A stretch of 64,000 nt of DNA from Paramecium sonneborni (GCA_905182985.1 CAJJDN010000013.1:359441-423440), one strand, 5' to 3'; positions 25,191 through 39,254 are shown, counted from the stretch's first letter. The notes: generated by a model from the letters alone, not told the origin. Made by a program: numbers and translations.

Positions 25191-26932
25191 TCATTAATTT
25201 ACTTGAAATAATTATTACTCAAGAATTTCTTCCAATTAATTATTCAAATAATTTTCTATTTAATTTTTTGAAAAACCTTCATCGATATTCTAACAAAGCT
25301 TATCTATTAAATTTTGATTATGAAATCTAGTCCTTAATTTAACTTGATTTTTTATATAATTATTAGATTTTAACTTGCTCTAAACTTTAGAAGAAGGCAC
25401 AATGTTAATGTCATCAATTTATTTTGGAGTTGGAATTTTTTTTTCATTTTTCTCTATCACTAATTCAGACTGAATATTTTGATCATTTTAATTTATTTAA
25501 TTATTTGGAAATTCTTACAAGGATTCTTTATTTTATGATTTTTCTAAAAAAACAGGCTATTGTAATTGATTTAATTAAGTATCTGAATTAGGTTCTTCCA
25601 AACAATTTTATTATACTTGAGGAATAGACTATTAAATTGAATTTTATTCTTCATTTTAGTTTGGTTATTAATAATTTTATTAATTTAAAGATTCTTTTTT
25701 TTACTGAATTATTTCATCTTATTGATAATCTTATGATTATATGATTTAAATTTGTTAATTAGAATCTGAAGTTTTGTTTATTTTTGTTGGTAACTCTAAC
25801 TATGATGTTTTTTTTAATTAATTTTCTAATAAAATAGGCTATTATACTTAATTTAATTAAGTTTCTGAATCAGATTATTATAAACAATTTTGTTATATTT
25901 GAGTAGTTGACTGTTATATTGAATTTTATTCTATATTTTAGTTTGGCTGTTAATAATTTTATTAAACTGACAAATTAACTTATTAAATTTCTGAACAGGA
26001 ACAGGAACAGGAACATGATTATTGTTATTAGAAATTTTTATTTTCTTAGAAAAATTTCTATGATTTTGTTTGAAATAAACTTGGATTGAGTTTTAAAAGG
26101 ATTTATTCGATATTTGGTCTATCAGATGGTTTTTGTTAGAGACAGCTCACTGCAATCTCTAAAAGCTACTGATCAGAAATTTTTTCCTAAAGTTTTTATA
26201 AAATATTAGTTCCTTATTGAATCTATTCAAATATTTAATATATTCCATTTCCAAAAAATAATTGTTAGTTAGAAAAGAAATCATAAATAAGAGCTCCAAA
26301 TGCCCAAACATCAACAGATTTGTCATAAGTTGCTTTTTTTTATGAGCTATCTATTTATTCAGGTGCCATATAACAAGGTGTTCCAATATTCATAGTGTGT
26401 AGAATATCAACTTAGTGAGTTTTAGATAATCCAAGATCACAAATTTTTATTACATAATTATTCTGATCTACAAGTTATATAAGAATGTTAGATGGTTTAA
26501 TGTCTCGATGAATAATATCCACTGTATGGATTTCCCAAATTCCAAAAGCAATCTTGCTTAATAATATCTATATTTACTTGAAATAACATGTCTTTTCTAT
26601 GTTAATTGTTTAAATATGCATATTATTGTTATAAATATTTATAAAGATCCCCTATATTACAATAATCCATGATAATAATAAAATAATCAATAAGACCTTC
26701 ATTATATGAAAATTATTCGTAAGTGTTGATAACATTTTAGAATTTGATGTTCTAAATAAAGCTGAAATATTTAAACTTTATACTCATTTAATTTTTTTTC
26801 TATATCAGTAATTTTACTTTATGCTTTTAATGCATATTAATTGAATTTTTCATCCTAAACATAATACACAAATGCATTAGCTCCTTTACCAATTATATTT
26901 TGAACAGTGTAATTCCTAATTTTGATTTACAT
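25191..26932 (-). CDS. Serine/threonine protein kinase with Q/N-rich repeat tail, 563 aa
   Basis: Two 25-nt introns leave exactly 564 codons. The kinase domain covers residues 8-265. Its glycine loop is GKGANAFVYYV, the lysine is in YALKAQ, the catalytic loop is HRDIKPSNIL, the metal motif is DLG (a common active variant of DFG), and the activation segment ends GTPCYMAPEQ. DVWAFGALIYD follows. The tail of about 290 residues is Q/N-rich and contains a short Cys-Ser dipeptide run and two related blocks (QNYQQPNQN...QNSIQQS). It shares layout with the kinases at 10849 and 21590. It is divergent from the CDPK gene at 27028 with under 100 bp between the starts. Confidence 0.86.
25551..25967. repeat. 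Two diverged 135-bp blocks in a kinase tail
   Basis: About 135 bp at 25551-25685 recur at about 25833-25967, offset by 282 bp, with scattered differences that mostly keep the protein sequence similar. Both lie inside the minus-strand kinase gene and encode its repeated Q/N-rich tail. This is an internal coding duplication, not an assembly artefact, because the copies differ. Confidence 0.7.
25992..26014. repeat. Hexanucleotide microsatellite (GGAACA)
   Basis: About four units of a six-base repeat lie in the minus-strand kinase gene and encode alternating serine and cysteine. It stands out against the AT-rich surroundings because of its G and C content. Confidence 0.75.
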
Positions 26933-27027
26933 TTTCTATTAATGAAAATAAATATAATTTATTTATTTGACCTATAAAAAATAGATATTAAATAATTTGT
27001 TTGTTAATTTATTTGATATATATATAA

Positions 27028-28558
<1,531 letters not shown>

Positions 28559-28593
28559 AAATATTATAAATTAAAATTAATTTATAAAAATTA

Positions 28594-29508
28594 ATGTCAC
28601 GACCAGAATCACAATTACCACCAAATTTAGTAAGTATCATAATCTAATGATTCTCTAGTACTATAATGAATAGGAAAGTGTTAAATATACTAATTGCAAT
28701 AGAATTATTAATATTTAAACATAATTAAGTGAAAGGGCTATTTAATTATTAGATCTTGATCTGGATGAATGTAGTTTAGTATTAGATATTGGATGTGGTT
28801 CAGGAATATCAGGATTTTATTTAACATAAGAAGGAGTGAATTGGGTTGGATTAGATATATCAGAATCTATGTTAAATGTTGCTTAATAAGAAAAGACTGA
28901 AGGTGAATTACTATTATGTGATATTGGATAAGGATTCAAATTTAGACCAGGTGTTTTTGATGCTGCGATATCTATTTCTGTTATTTAATGGTTATGTGTG
29001 AGTTTCAAAAAATCTGAAAATCCATATAAAAGATGTACAGCATTCTTTGAGTCACTTAGAAACTGTTTAAAAAATAATGCTAGAGCAGTTTTTTAATTCT
29101 ATCCAGAAAATAATGAATAAATTAATATGATTACCAGTGCCGCTTTAAGAGCAGGTATTCTAAAGAAGACTTATAATATTAGGTTTTAGTGGAGATATTG
29201 TTGTTGATTATCCTAATTCTGCTAAAGCCAAAAAACTTTATCTTGTTCTTTAATTAGGAGGTTAATCATCAAAAAAAACTATGGATGTTATCTAAGGATT
29301 AATTGAAGAATCTGATGAAGAAAAAGTTAAGGTTATTGGGAGATAATAAAAAAAAATTAGAAAATTAAAAAAACAAAAGAAAATATCTCAAAAATCTAAA
29401 TTATGGATTGTTAAAAGAAAAGAAAAATAAACTAGATTAGGCAGAAAAGTTAAAAAAACTACTAAATATACAGGTAGAAAAAGAAACAATCTAGGTTTAT
29501 TCAAATGA
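28594..29508 (+). CDS. BUD23: Bud23-like 18S rRNA (guanine-N7) methyltransferase, 285 aa
   Basis: The N-terminus (SRPESQLPPNLYYNEQESVK, then YTNCNRIINIQ) matches the signature of the Bud23/WBSCR22 family. The SAM-binding motif I is VLDIGCGSGISG, followed by VGLDISESML and the later FDAAISISVIQWL. These enzymes methylate a guanine of 18S rRNA during small-subunit maturation in the nucleus, with Trm112 as partner. The C-terminus is strongly basic, ending in lysine/arginine-rich sequence with TGRKRNNLGLFK, as in relatives. Introns of 29 and 28 nt leave exactly 286 codons. All motifs needed for activity are present. Confidence 0.93.
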
Positions 29509-29556
29509 TGAAGTATTTTTAATTATTTTATTTAATTTTATATATTCTGATAAAAG

Positions 29557-31064
29557 ATGATGCATGGTTAATCAAAATCTAAAGCTGAAACATTATCTGA
29601 AGAAGAGATAAAACTCAGAGCTGAAAAAGGACAATAAATATTAGAATCTTTAGACTATTTTTTTAAAGTCAGAAAAAACTAAGTTAATCAACCTGAAGAT
29701 CAATTAGCATTTTCTGAACTTATGGCTAAATTATGTCCTGAAATTGCTACTATTTATAATTATAGAAGAGAAGTGCTTTAAACAAAGTTTGATCATTTAG
29801 GACAACTTCTTTCAGAATCAAAAAGTATTGAAGCATATAAATAATTACTTAAATTGATTCAATCTGAATTTATGCTCATAGCTATACTTCTTAAATAACA
29901 TCCTAAATCATATACTCTTTGGACTCATAGATAATGGATGGTTTTAAGAAGTTAAGAGATTGATTAACTAATTACTTAAATGTATTATTATTTTTATAAT
30001 ATATAGTAATTAAGACAATTAGTTTAAATTGATTGAAGCTATAAAATAAGAATATGAATTATGTAGTAAAATGTTGGATAGAGACGAAAGAAATTTTCAT
30101 GTTTGGAATTATAGAAATTGGTTATCTTCAATTTGTGCTTTTGGTAAAGAAGATGAATTCACGAAAAAAAAAGTATAAATTTTTATTTAGTTAGATTGAA
30201 TAAAACTTTAGCAATTTTTCTGCTTATCATTTCAGAAGTAAATTTTTTATGAAAAACTATAATAAATCAGAAACAATCCTTGAAAGAATAAAAACAGAAC
30301 AAATTTTAGGTTTAATACCTTTACCTTTTAGTAGATTGAAAGAAGAGACAGAATTAATTTAATAAGCTATATATATCCAACCAAAAGAACATGGAGTTTA
30401 TTTATATCATAGATGGTTAGTTGGTGTTGTTTAACCTTTCGGATTTACAAAAGTTGAAAAAGTTTCAAATAATTCTGTCACTGTATAATTTAATAGAGCA
30501 GTAAGCAATGTTGAAAACTCTTTTGAATTGTTTAACAATGAAAATGCTCTAAAAATTATGGATATCAAAATTGAAGGCACAAATGTTATTATTTCTTTTG
30601 AAGATTAATAAATACTTAATCTAAAAATCAAAATAATAAATTAAATATACTAAAATGGGTCATTAGAGACAATGGTTAGTGAAGATGAATTCTCAAAGTT
30701 TTTAGTTCCAAGTGAAATCAATATTAAATTTGATAATGAAGGATTTTAATTTTCAAATACAATTTAATAAGAATATAATGAGGCTATTAATTAAATTGAT
30801 AAATATCTTGATGAAAATCTTGAGTTTATTAAGTAAGTAATTGAAGAAGAAAAATAAAATAGGTAATCTCTTTAATTATATGATAGATTTCCATATATTT
30901 AAATATTATATTTATTGTAATTCAAACTTCGTACTTAAAAATTGATTGATTCTAGTAAATCCAAAGACATTGTTAAGGAAGCCTTGCAACATTGTGAATA
31001 GTTGAAGAAAATTTAAAATGATCATTAAGCCCAATTTCTTTATGAATTTTGGAGTTAATTTTGA
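29557..31064 (+). CDS. Rab geranylgeranyltransferase alpha subunit-like, 486 aa
   Basis: Prenyltransferase alpha-subunit (PPTA) repeats are visible: IATIYNYRREVL, HPKSYTLWTHRQWM, RDERNFHVWNYRNWL and NFSAYHFRSKF. The early extra residues and a long C-terminal extension of about 220 residues fit the Rab-specific alpha subunit rather than the shorter farnesyltransferase subunit. With its beta subunit and Rab escort protein it would attach geranylgeranyl groups to Rab GTPases. Introns of 25 and 22 nt leave exactly 487 codons. The C-terminal extension has no obvious leucine-rich repeat but resembles the helical end of relatives. Farnesyl/GGTase-I alpha is the alternative. Confidence 0.88.
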
Positions 31065-31100
31065 AGTTATTAATTGTTAAAATTTGAATTCAATTTCCAT

Positions 31101-34100
31101 ATGCAATAACAACGAAGTAATTTTGGTTAAAAAATCTTCTAAAATGAAATGACTAATCAAAACATCAATTCCAATGATCTCATGATGTAGAATATGATGA
31201 AAATTTTTTAACAGCAGATGATGTAAATGATGCAAACTTAATCATCTGGTATTCCATTTTCTTATAATAGGATTTGATTTAGAAAAATTTTACTAAAACA
31301 AAGTAAATGATATGAATTAATTTTACAATCAAATGAAACCTGAAGAATGCTAATTGTAATAGTCATCTCAATTTATAAATACAAATAATCCTATTAAATA
31401 TTAAGAAGTATTTATTATCATTAAGTAGGAAAACAACATAAACACAAACAGATAATTGCATTTTGATGATATTTAAATTACTTCCAATTACAAAAATGAA
31501 TTTCATGATTACAAGTTACCAGAAAATGATCTTTTTAATTAATATAAAAATAAATAAGATCAAAAGTAACGTTAACAAAGACCGCTTGAATAAGATGATT
31601 AGCGATCAACTAAATAATAATTTCAAAATTTTGATTAATCAGAAAATGAAGAAACATACAATAGATAATCAAAATAATAATAAAAAAGATCTAATATATT
31701 TGATGATATGCCAGTTAAATAAGCAAATTAAGAGGAATAATAAATTAGATCAAATTTTAATAAAAATAATTTTTATTAATAAGATGAATCTGATTATAGA
31801 TAACATTCTAATCCATTTGATGAAATGCCTATTAAACCTATCAAAATAAATAATTTTGATGAAATGCCCATCAAAAGTAAAATATAAGACGATATTATCA
31901 AATAATAATAATAAGATGAATTTCAATAAAAAAAATAATAGCAACTCAAATAATAAAAATAATATGATGATTATCCAAACAAGAAAAACAATTATGATGA
32001 AGTCCCAATCTAAGCATCAAAATAAAATTAAAATAATTTTGATGATATTCCAATAAAATCATTTAAAAAAGGCTATGATGATTAAACAGTAAAAAATAAA
32101 AAGAATTCATTTGATGAAGTGCCTATAAAAGCTGCTAAAAGTCAAGGATTTGACGATATTCCAATTAAAACTAATAAAAATCAAACATTTGATGATATTC
32201 CTATTAAAGCAAATAAAAATTAAAATTTTGATGATATTCCTTTAAAAACTAGTAATAATACATTTGATGAAATACCAATAAAAGTTAACAAAAATAAGTT
32301 TGATGATATGCCTATTAAAACAAATAAAAATCAAGATGTTGATGAATTACCTCCGAGAAATACTTTTAAAAAACCTCTTGAAGAAGTTAATTATGATGAG
32401 TAAGGTCGAATAAAGAAAAAGCCTTTCTTAAAAAAAGGAACAAGATAATTTCTATCAAATGCATAGTAAAGATCTGATATTGCAAAAAAAGAACATGCTG
32501 AAATTTTAAAAGAGAATAATGCAACAGGAAGTCTACCTATTTAAAATTAAATTAATTAAATTAGACCTTAAAAAATGCAATAATAACAATAATAAAAAAT
32601 TGAGTTTAAATAAGAATAAAAAGAGATTTAATAAAAAACAAAAAAATAAGAAATAATAAAGGAACAACCAAAATAATAGTAATTTAAGTAATAATAATAA
32701 TAATAATAAAAACTGTTGAAACAAAAAGAAGAATCTGAAACAAACTAAGATTCTTATTAAGAATATTAATTTGATGATAATGAGGATTGGAATGATGAAC
32801 CTCCAAAATAATCAAAGATTGCAACATCTTATTTTGGATTAAAAAAAGAAAAGGATGCAAAAGAGAAAAAATAAGAGAAATGTTAACCATAAGAATCTGA
32901 AGAAGAGATTGTTAGAAAATATGTTTAAGATAAGATTGATAACTTAAATGCTGAAATTGCTAAATTTAAAAGTGAAAATGAAAAAGTAAAGAAAGCTAAA
33001 GTTAAATGTGAGGATTAATTGAAATAATTACAAAGAGAGAGAGATGAATGGGAGAAATAAAAAGAAATAGAAAAGCTTGAATTAGAAGAATGGAAAGAAG
33101 AAGAGAAGAAAAAAATGCTTAGAGAGAAAAGAGTATAAGAAAGATAATAAAAAACAATATAAAATTTGCCAAATAGAAAAGAAAGAGAAGAAATAGAATT
33201 ATTAAAATAATAGGTATAGAAATTAATAGAAGAGTAAAAGCAAAAAGATTAAAAAAATAAGTTATCTTATGATAGATTAAAAAAATAGAATGAAGAACTA
33301 TAATAAAGAAATTAAGAATTGTAAGCAGAAGTAAAAGCATTGGAACTTAGATTATTAGATCAAAAACGTCCAAATTCTTAATCTACAATTTAATAAAGTA
33401 AATCATAATAAATTTAATTAAAATCTAATGTATAAGGACTTTCTTAAAAGAAAGAAGTTCCTCAATAAAAAAATAGAAGGTAAAGTCCAACGTGTTTTGG
33501 AGAAGAATAATAAATAAAACACAAGCAATCAATTTAAGAATATAAAAAATAAACTTCAGATCGAGATGATGAAGATGAAGATGAAAATGAATATTAAAAT
33601 GAAAATGAAAATGAAAGTGATAATGATCATGAAGATATTGATGATAAAAAATTAAAATAGAAAAGAAATATTTAATAATAATAAAATAATAAGAAATATG
33701 ATTTAGTGGAAATGTAAGATGAAGGAATTCCGATTACAATAAAAAATATAAATAGTTTAATACCTGAATAGGAATTTAATTATGATCAAAATCGTTATTA
33801 TTAAGGTTATAAAAAGAATAAAGATATACCTTCAAAAATAATTAATTAAAATGTTGCACCTGATGGTAAGATATCTAGATAATATTCTAATGGTAAAAAA
33901 GAAGTTGTATTTCATAATGGAGTAAAAAGGGAAGTGTTTCCTGATGGATATGTTATTGTTCATTTTACTAACAAAGATGTGAAATAAACTTTACCTAATG
34001 GAACAGTAATATATTATTTTGCTGATGCTAGTACAACACAAATTACAATTGCAAATGGTCCAAATGTACTATATATTAATATAATATTAGATTTATCGTT

Positions 34101-34327
34101 TCTCTAATTAATAGATTGAGATTCATTTTACTGATGGAACAAAGGAAATTAGATTTGGTGATGGAACTGAAAAATATATTAATGCTATTGGTGAAGAATA
34201 AACATTTTTCAGCGATGGAATTATTTAAAAAATTAATAGTTAAAAAATAAAGTAAATCGAATATACAAATGGAAATATAGATATTATATATCCTGATGGT
34301 CAGATTTAAAGATAGTTTAGAAATTGA
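31101..34327 (+). CDS. SAS-4/CPAP (CENPJ)-like centriole assembly protein, 1059 aa
   Basis: The C-terminal 180 residues form the glycine-rich TCP10/G-box domain, with tandem strands such as PDGKISRQYSNGKKEV, REVFPDGYVIVHF, TLPNGTVIYYF and GTKEIRFGDGTEKYI. This domain defines SAS-4/CPAP, which binds STIL-type proteins and builds the centriole or basal-body wall. Upstream is a long charged coiled coil. Residues about 190-420 hold at least ten copies of a short motif, FDDIPIK or FDEMPIK, spaced mainly 11-20 residues apart. Introns of 22 and 25 nt leave exactly 1060 codons. In a ciliate with thousands of basal bodies this should be an essential basal-body gene. Confidence 0.92.
31695..32350 (+). 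repeat. Repeated FD(D/E)(I/M/V)PIK motif array in the SAS-4-like gene
   Basis: The codons for Phe-Asp-Asp/Glu-x-Pro-Ile-Lys recur at least ten times inside the SAS-4-like gene. The DNA copies are only loosely similar while the peptide motif is kept, so selection acts on the protein. I infer a multivalent binding array. Confidence 0.75.
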
Positions 34328-34363
34328 TTAATTATATTTGGCGCTATTTATTTTAATTTATAT

Positions 34364-35152
34364 ATGAATTTGTGCAGAATTTAACACCATGATAATCAGA
34401 AAGTTAAATACATCTGTTTAGACTAAAAATGTAATCAAGATCAAAAAATAGGTATTGTAATCATGTTAAAAATAGGTTGTGCTGATTGTTTTTTAGAATT
34501 TCATGTACCAAATGATATTGTTTCTCATTAAAGAAAATTAATATCTGAATTTGAGGCTGAATTGAAAACTAAAATTTAAAATTTGACTGACATTTCTATT
34601 TCTACAAACTCTAATAATTCAGAATCAGTTGATTAAGAATTTGATACTTGCATGGATAATTTTATTTAGAAATTGACCAATTATAAAGAATAAATTAAAG
34701 AAGAGATAAATAATGAAAAGAAAGAATTTGTAACATAGGTGAATGAATTTAATTAAAAAATTACAGAGTAGATTGATTTGTAAAATACATAAATATCACA
34801 ATTATCAACTAATGAAATTAATAAATCAATTTCCTTTTATTAGAATTCAAACAATATTGTTCTTGACTTAAAAAAAGATTTATAAGATATGGAAATGCAT
34901 AAAAATAAATTAGATTTAAAAAAATAAAAAGCAGTTCAAAAGTTAAGAATTACTTTTGAATAAATTATCAAAGAACTTGATGTTAATACCAAAAATTATT
35001 ATAACAAAAGCAATGATAATAATAATAATATATCTTCTACACCTGAAAAATAAATCTAACCCTCTTAATTGAGTAATACTACACAGTCAACTCCAACAAA
35101 GAATATTGTGGATGTTGCTAAATCTAAAAAATAAAGAAAAGGAAAGAATTGA
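34364..35152 (+). CDS. B-box-like zinc-finger coiled-coil protein, 254 aa
   Basis: The first 45 residues hold a Cys/His pattern: C at 4, then HHDNQKVKYICLDQKC, then CADCFLEFH. This resembles a B-box type zinc finger that may bind two zinc ions. The remainder is a charged coiled coil of about 150 residues, then a S/T/Q-rich basic tail ending KKQRKGKN. There is no RING in front, so it is not a full TRIM ubiquitin ligase. It is probably a structural or adaptor protein. One 24-nt intron leaves exactly 255 codons. It follows the SAS-4-like gene by 36 bp. Proteins of this layout are numerous in ciliates. Confidence 0.75.
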
Positions 35153-35184
35153 TTTTACAAATAACTAAAAAAAATAAAATTATT

Positions 35185-35600
35185 TCATTTCTTTTAGGAT
35201 TCATTAATCTATGCGTAAAAAAAATTATAATCTAATGACTCAAGCTCCATTTTATTTTAATAAATCTGCTATTACCTTGAATAGTTAGAAACTTGTAATC
35301 TTTTACTAAAATATCCTATATCATCACCCTTATAGCTTTTTAATTATTGATATTTGTAATTTTTTGACAATCTTATTCAAATGAACCTATCAAGAGATTT
35401 ATTATTTCTTTCTCTGTAACAATAGAGTTATAATTAGTTCGATCCTTAGGAAAATATTATTTATTGGAATACAAATATCTTTCTAATATTCCTTTTTGTT
35501 CAAATACTCTCTTCATCATTCAGATAAACAATGTAATTAGATATTTTTAAATGTCAATATGGCCAGTAGATTAATTAATATTAGAAATCTTTATAAGATA
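35185..35600 (-). CDS. Hypothetical protein, exon structure unresolved
   Basis: Several minus-strand frames in this interval look like protein (for example SNYIVYLNDEE, then KQYFPKDRTNYNSI, then SYKGDDIGYFSKRLQVS, ending INESQKK before the TGA at 35185-35187). They are in different frames, and I can place only one convincing 25-nt intron between the first two. The start may be an ATG near 35600. The gene is convergent with the zinc-finger gene ending at 35152. It is either a small gene with several tiny introns or a slightly decayed one. I do not recognise the family. Confidence 0.45.
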
Positions 35601-35852
35601 CAAGTTCATTATAAATTTTATAGATTTAATGAATATTTTTTAAATCAATGTTTAATCAATATTATTCTAACATAAGAGAGATTATTTTTTATCTATCTAT
35701 CTAGTTATTTTCTCAAACAATAATTTACATTTATTATTAAACTTATAAAATAAAAATGATAAATAGAAATATTTCCTTTTAATTAAATCAAACCTAATTT
35801 TTTTATAAAATTTTTAAATTAAACAATATATATAATCCAAAATATAATTGAT

Positions 35853-37479
35853 TCATTAATTATAAATGATCATATCTAATATTTAATAAATCACTTATTA
35901 TCTAAATCTATTTTCATAGTTTAATTAATGACATCTACTTAATACACAACTTCTTATAAGTTTCATTTTTTTCTTATAAAATTGTTCTGTGTAATATTTG
36001 AAAATTTTTTCTTTAATATTTGATGGATCTTATTATACAATTATGTTTTAAAATTCGTTTATGTTAACAAATTTTGAAGAACTACTATGAACTAAAGTAA
36101 GTGCATCTTTGTATTTATAATTTAGATTTTCACCATTTGTTTCCATAAGATAAATATGATTCAAATAAGGGTTTTTAATAGATTTAATAATTTAAGAGTT
36201 AAAGCTATGAATATCTAAAATATTTTTTATTTTATTATGCCTGAGATTTAAATATAATAAATTCAAATATGATAACTATTAAACAGATTTGACAATTTTA
36301 TTTAAAAATGATTCATTAATAAGAATTTCATTATTTTATAGATCTAACTAAATTTTTAAACATAAATTACTTATAGGTACATTAATTGATGCAATTCACT
36401 AATTTAATTGAAAAAAAAGAAATAATTAGGCAGTTTTAGTAGGGTTTGATTTCTGACATAAAATTTAAGTTTTTTGAGCTCTTTAAAATCAACAATAGTT
36501 TTTAAGATTATATCAAAGTTATTTGTATCACATAAAATTAAATCAAAACATATCGAAAGATTTTGCAAAGATTTTTTAAGTTACTATTGTTTTTGTAAAA
36601 ATTCAAATAATTTACCAAAATTAGCAAATTTTTTATCAACATTTTCTATAGTATCAATAAATTATATTTGTGCTTAAAGAGCAGTGATTTTCCAAGAAAT
36701 ATTCAATTATAATTTTTAAGCTTCAGTACTAATTACTATTTATTCATGATATAATTACATGTATTAACTTGCAATTATTTATAATCACTTGAACTTTTAT
36801 GACAAGCAGGTTCATTTTAGATTCTAAATTCTTATAAATTATAATCTTTCATAGAATTCATAAATAGATTTAATAAATACGTTGATTACCAATAAGAAGT
36901 TTTTAAATTAACATTAGTTCCAAATAATCTCAAATGAGTTAAAGTAATAATAATTGGAGAATTTATCAGTTAATTGTATGATTCATTTTCTGTTTAAATA
37001 AAACAAGAGTCAATAATTTTAAGGTTTGGAAAATTTTTAGCATTATTTCCTATTTAATCTAAATTATGTACACTGTTACACCATTATATAATAAAGGTTT
37101 CTAAGAAAGGCCATTAGAGATGAGATAATTTGTAAATACCTTAATTATCTATTTTAGTATGACTTAAATCTAAATATTAAATATTTTAGATGCCTTGGAA
37201 TAAATAATCAATAGTAAGAGAGGTTATATTAGGGCAAATTAATGTAACATTTATTAAATTCAAGAAATTTTTAGAAAATCCTCCTTTTTATTGAAAAATT
37301 TAAAATTAAGAATCTATTACATCAATATTATCTAAAGTTAGTTCTTTTAAATTAATCAGAGAATATTTAGCTAAATTTTTGATAAGTTTTTAATGTGGAT
37401 TCTTAATATTTTATAAGACAATTTTTTCCAATTTTTTATGATTAAAAAGTAGAGATTGCTTATAATCTTTATAATTCAT
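35853..37479 (-). CDS. Leucine-rich-repeat protein, 526 aa
   Basis: Two 23-nt introns leave exactly 527 codons. The sequence is a series of irregular leucine-rich repeats, for example LINLKELTLDNID, IQNIQYLDLSHTKID, ITLTHLRLFGTNVN and YLNLLYLNLRHNKIKNI, with N in the consensus asparagine position in several. There is no signal peptide, transmembrane helix, F-box or kinase domain that I can see. It is probably a cytoplasmic protein-binding scaffold. The C-terminal 100 residues are not repeat-like and are basic. Partner and process are unknown. Confidence 0.8.
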
Positions 37480-37701
37480 TGTATTTTAATAAAATATATT
37501 GTGCTATCTTATAAAGAATGAATTACTAAATTGTGTAAAGATTTAATGTTGGATATTGATTATTAGTTTTAATTATTTATAGAAAGTTTATGTGATTAGT
37601 CTTTAGGATCGTTGTCTTTATCTGTTTAAGATATTAATTAATCAAATAAGGTTAATTATTAAGTTTAAGTTGTTCTTCTCATAATAAAATAAATTAAATA
37701 A
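37476..37701. other. Short stretch with small ORFs on both strands
   Basis: A minus-strand frame of 68 codons (ATG at the complement of 37680-37682, stop overlapping the LRR gene's start codon) and a plus-strand frame of about 66 codons (starting MLDIDYQFQLFIES) compete here. Both look moderately protein-like. At most one is real, and I cannot choose. The stretch otherwise separates the pseudokinase from the LRR gene. Confidence 0.3.
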
Positions 37702-39254
37702 TCATTTATATTTATTAATAGCTTATCTGGATAAGGCTAAAGCTGAATTAATTCTATTTTTTAATTCTTAGCTTTCCTAAAATTCATCTATTGTTGAATT
37801 TCGTGCATTAGGATCTAAAACAATAGGCGGAGTAGGTGAAGGATGTATCATATAATCTTATAATTTAGGTTGTATTTATTCCTTAATTTTCGGTTAGGGA
37901 ACATTATTCTTTAATTTATCTAGTTATTATTAATAAAGTATAATTTATTATTATTATTATTCAATTAACAATTATTATTATTGATACTATTATTATTATT
38001 ATTAGAATAATTATTATTGTTGCCTTAATTACAATTGTAAATGTTATTATATTTGTTATTCTCTCAAGATTTGTTCTTATCTTTAACGTTCTGCTTCTAA
38101 TTGTTTAGGATTTGAAACAGGTAAATATTAAGGAGGTACAACTTATGATTATATTCTAATAGGAGATGATTAAATTTATTATTGATTTTTAGTGATTGGA
38201 ATACTAGGCTAAACTATTTATAAATTAGAAGAATCAGATGGGAATCTATTTTAAAATATTTTAAGATCTTATTGAGAAGTGTGAGTAGTTGGATTCAAAG
38301 GATTATTTCTTGAATTTTCTAAATTCTAAGTAATTTCATTAGAGTTCTAAATTATATAAAATAAATAGATACTAATAATTCAAGAAAAGTTGGTCTATCA
38401 ATTTCTTCAATTTGTAACATTGTTAATACTATTCTTACAAGATCAGTAGAATAAGCAATATTTTAAATTTCTATTTATCTTTCTTAAAATATTTAATCTT
38501 TTATTTATGGATCATTAAGATCATAATTATAGCATTCAAAACTATCTTTAAGTGTCATCAATTCTAAGAAAGTCATTCCTAAAGAAAAAACGTCAGACTT
38601 TTATATATCATGATTTGGAATCTCTAATTTTTATCTTAAACCATCAATTTATTAAGGAGATAATAATGCTTATCCTTTTCCTGTAAGTACAACTTAATAT
38701 CCACTCATTAAACGTAATACTCCTTTAGGAATTAGCTTAATTGAATCATTTTTATCTAAGTAAATAGAATCTGGTTATATATGAGTATGCCATTTCTATC
38801 TTGCATCCAAAAAATGTAAAGCTAATAATATTTCATGAAGACACTTCCATAATTATCTTTCTGGAATATGATTCTTATTTGAAAAATGATGTCCACAAAC
38901 TTATTTTAAGGTTTTATACACTGCTTCATAAAACCATCTACTTATCTATAAATTTGTTGTTAAATTTGGATCAACACAAAGACCATAATATTTAACCAAA
39001 TGATTATGTTTTAGAAGCATAAGTTATTCATGTAATTCTAATAATGGACCTTCATCATCAGTTGCTGTATTTCCATGTCTTTTTTCAAAGATTGTTGCAT
39101 ATTTTGTATTCTCTCTTTTTAATCTATAAAGTTCTACTCGATCTATGTGAGGAAAAGATTATCCTCCCATACTTTCAAATTAATCTTCTAAACTTTAATT
39201 CTAATTGAAAATTGAATTATCTGCTGATTTTATCATATATAATCGATTCCCCAT
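37702..39254 (-). CDS. Pseudokinase with Q-rich tail, 508 aa
   Basis: One 26-nt intron leaves exactly 509 codons. The fold of a protein kinase is recognisable from residue about 25 to 300, with KSDVFSLGMTFLELMTL in the position of the DVWSLG helix. The catalytic loop reads WHTHIQPDSIYL instead of HRDLKPEN, so the catalytic Asp is gone, and the DFG segment is replaced by IKLIPKG. It should not phosphorylate substrates and is better seen as a scaffold or allosteric partner. The C-terminal 200 residues are glutamine-rich with a coiled-coil-like Q/L stretch. The gene is intact, which argues for a retained function. Confidence 0.82.

Noticed and set aside
31463..33340. Several K/N-rich plus and L/F-rich minus ORFs
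   Set aside because: They are out-of-frame or opposite-strand shadows of the SAS-4-like gene, which is open throughout with the ciliate code.
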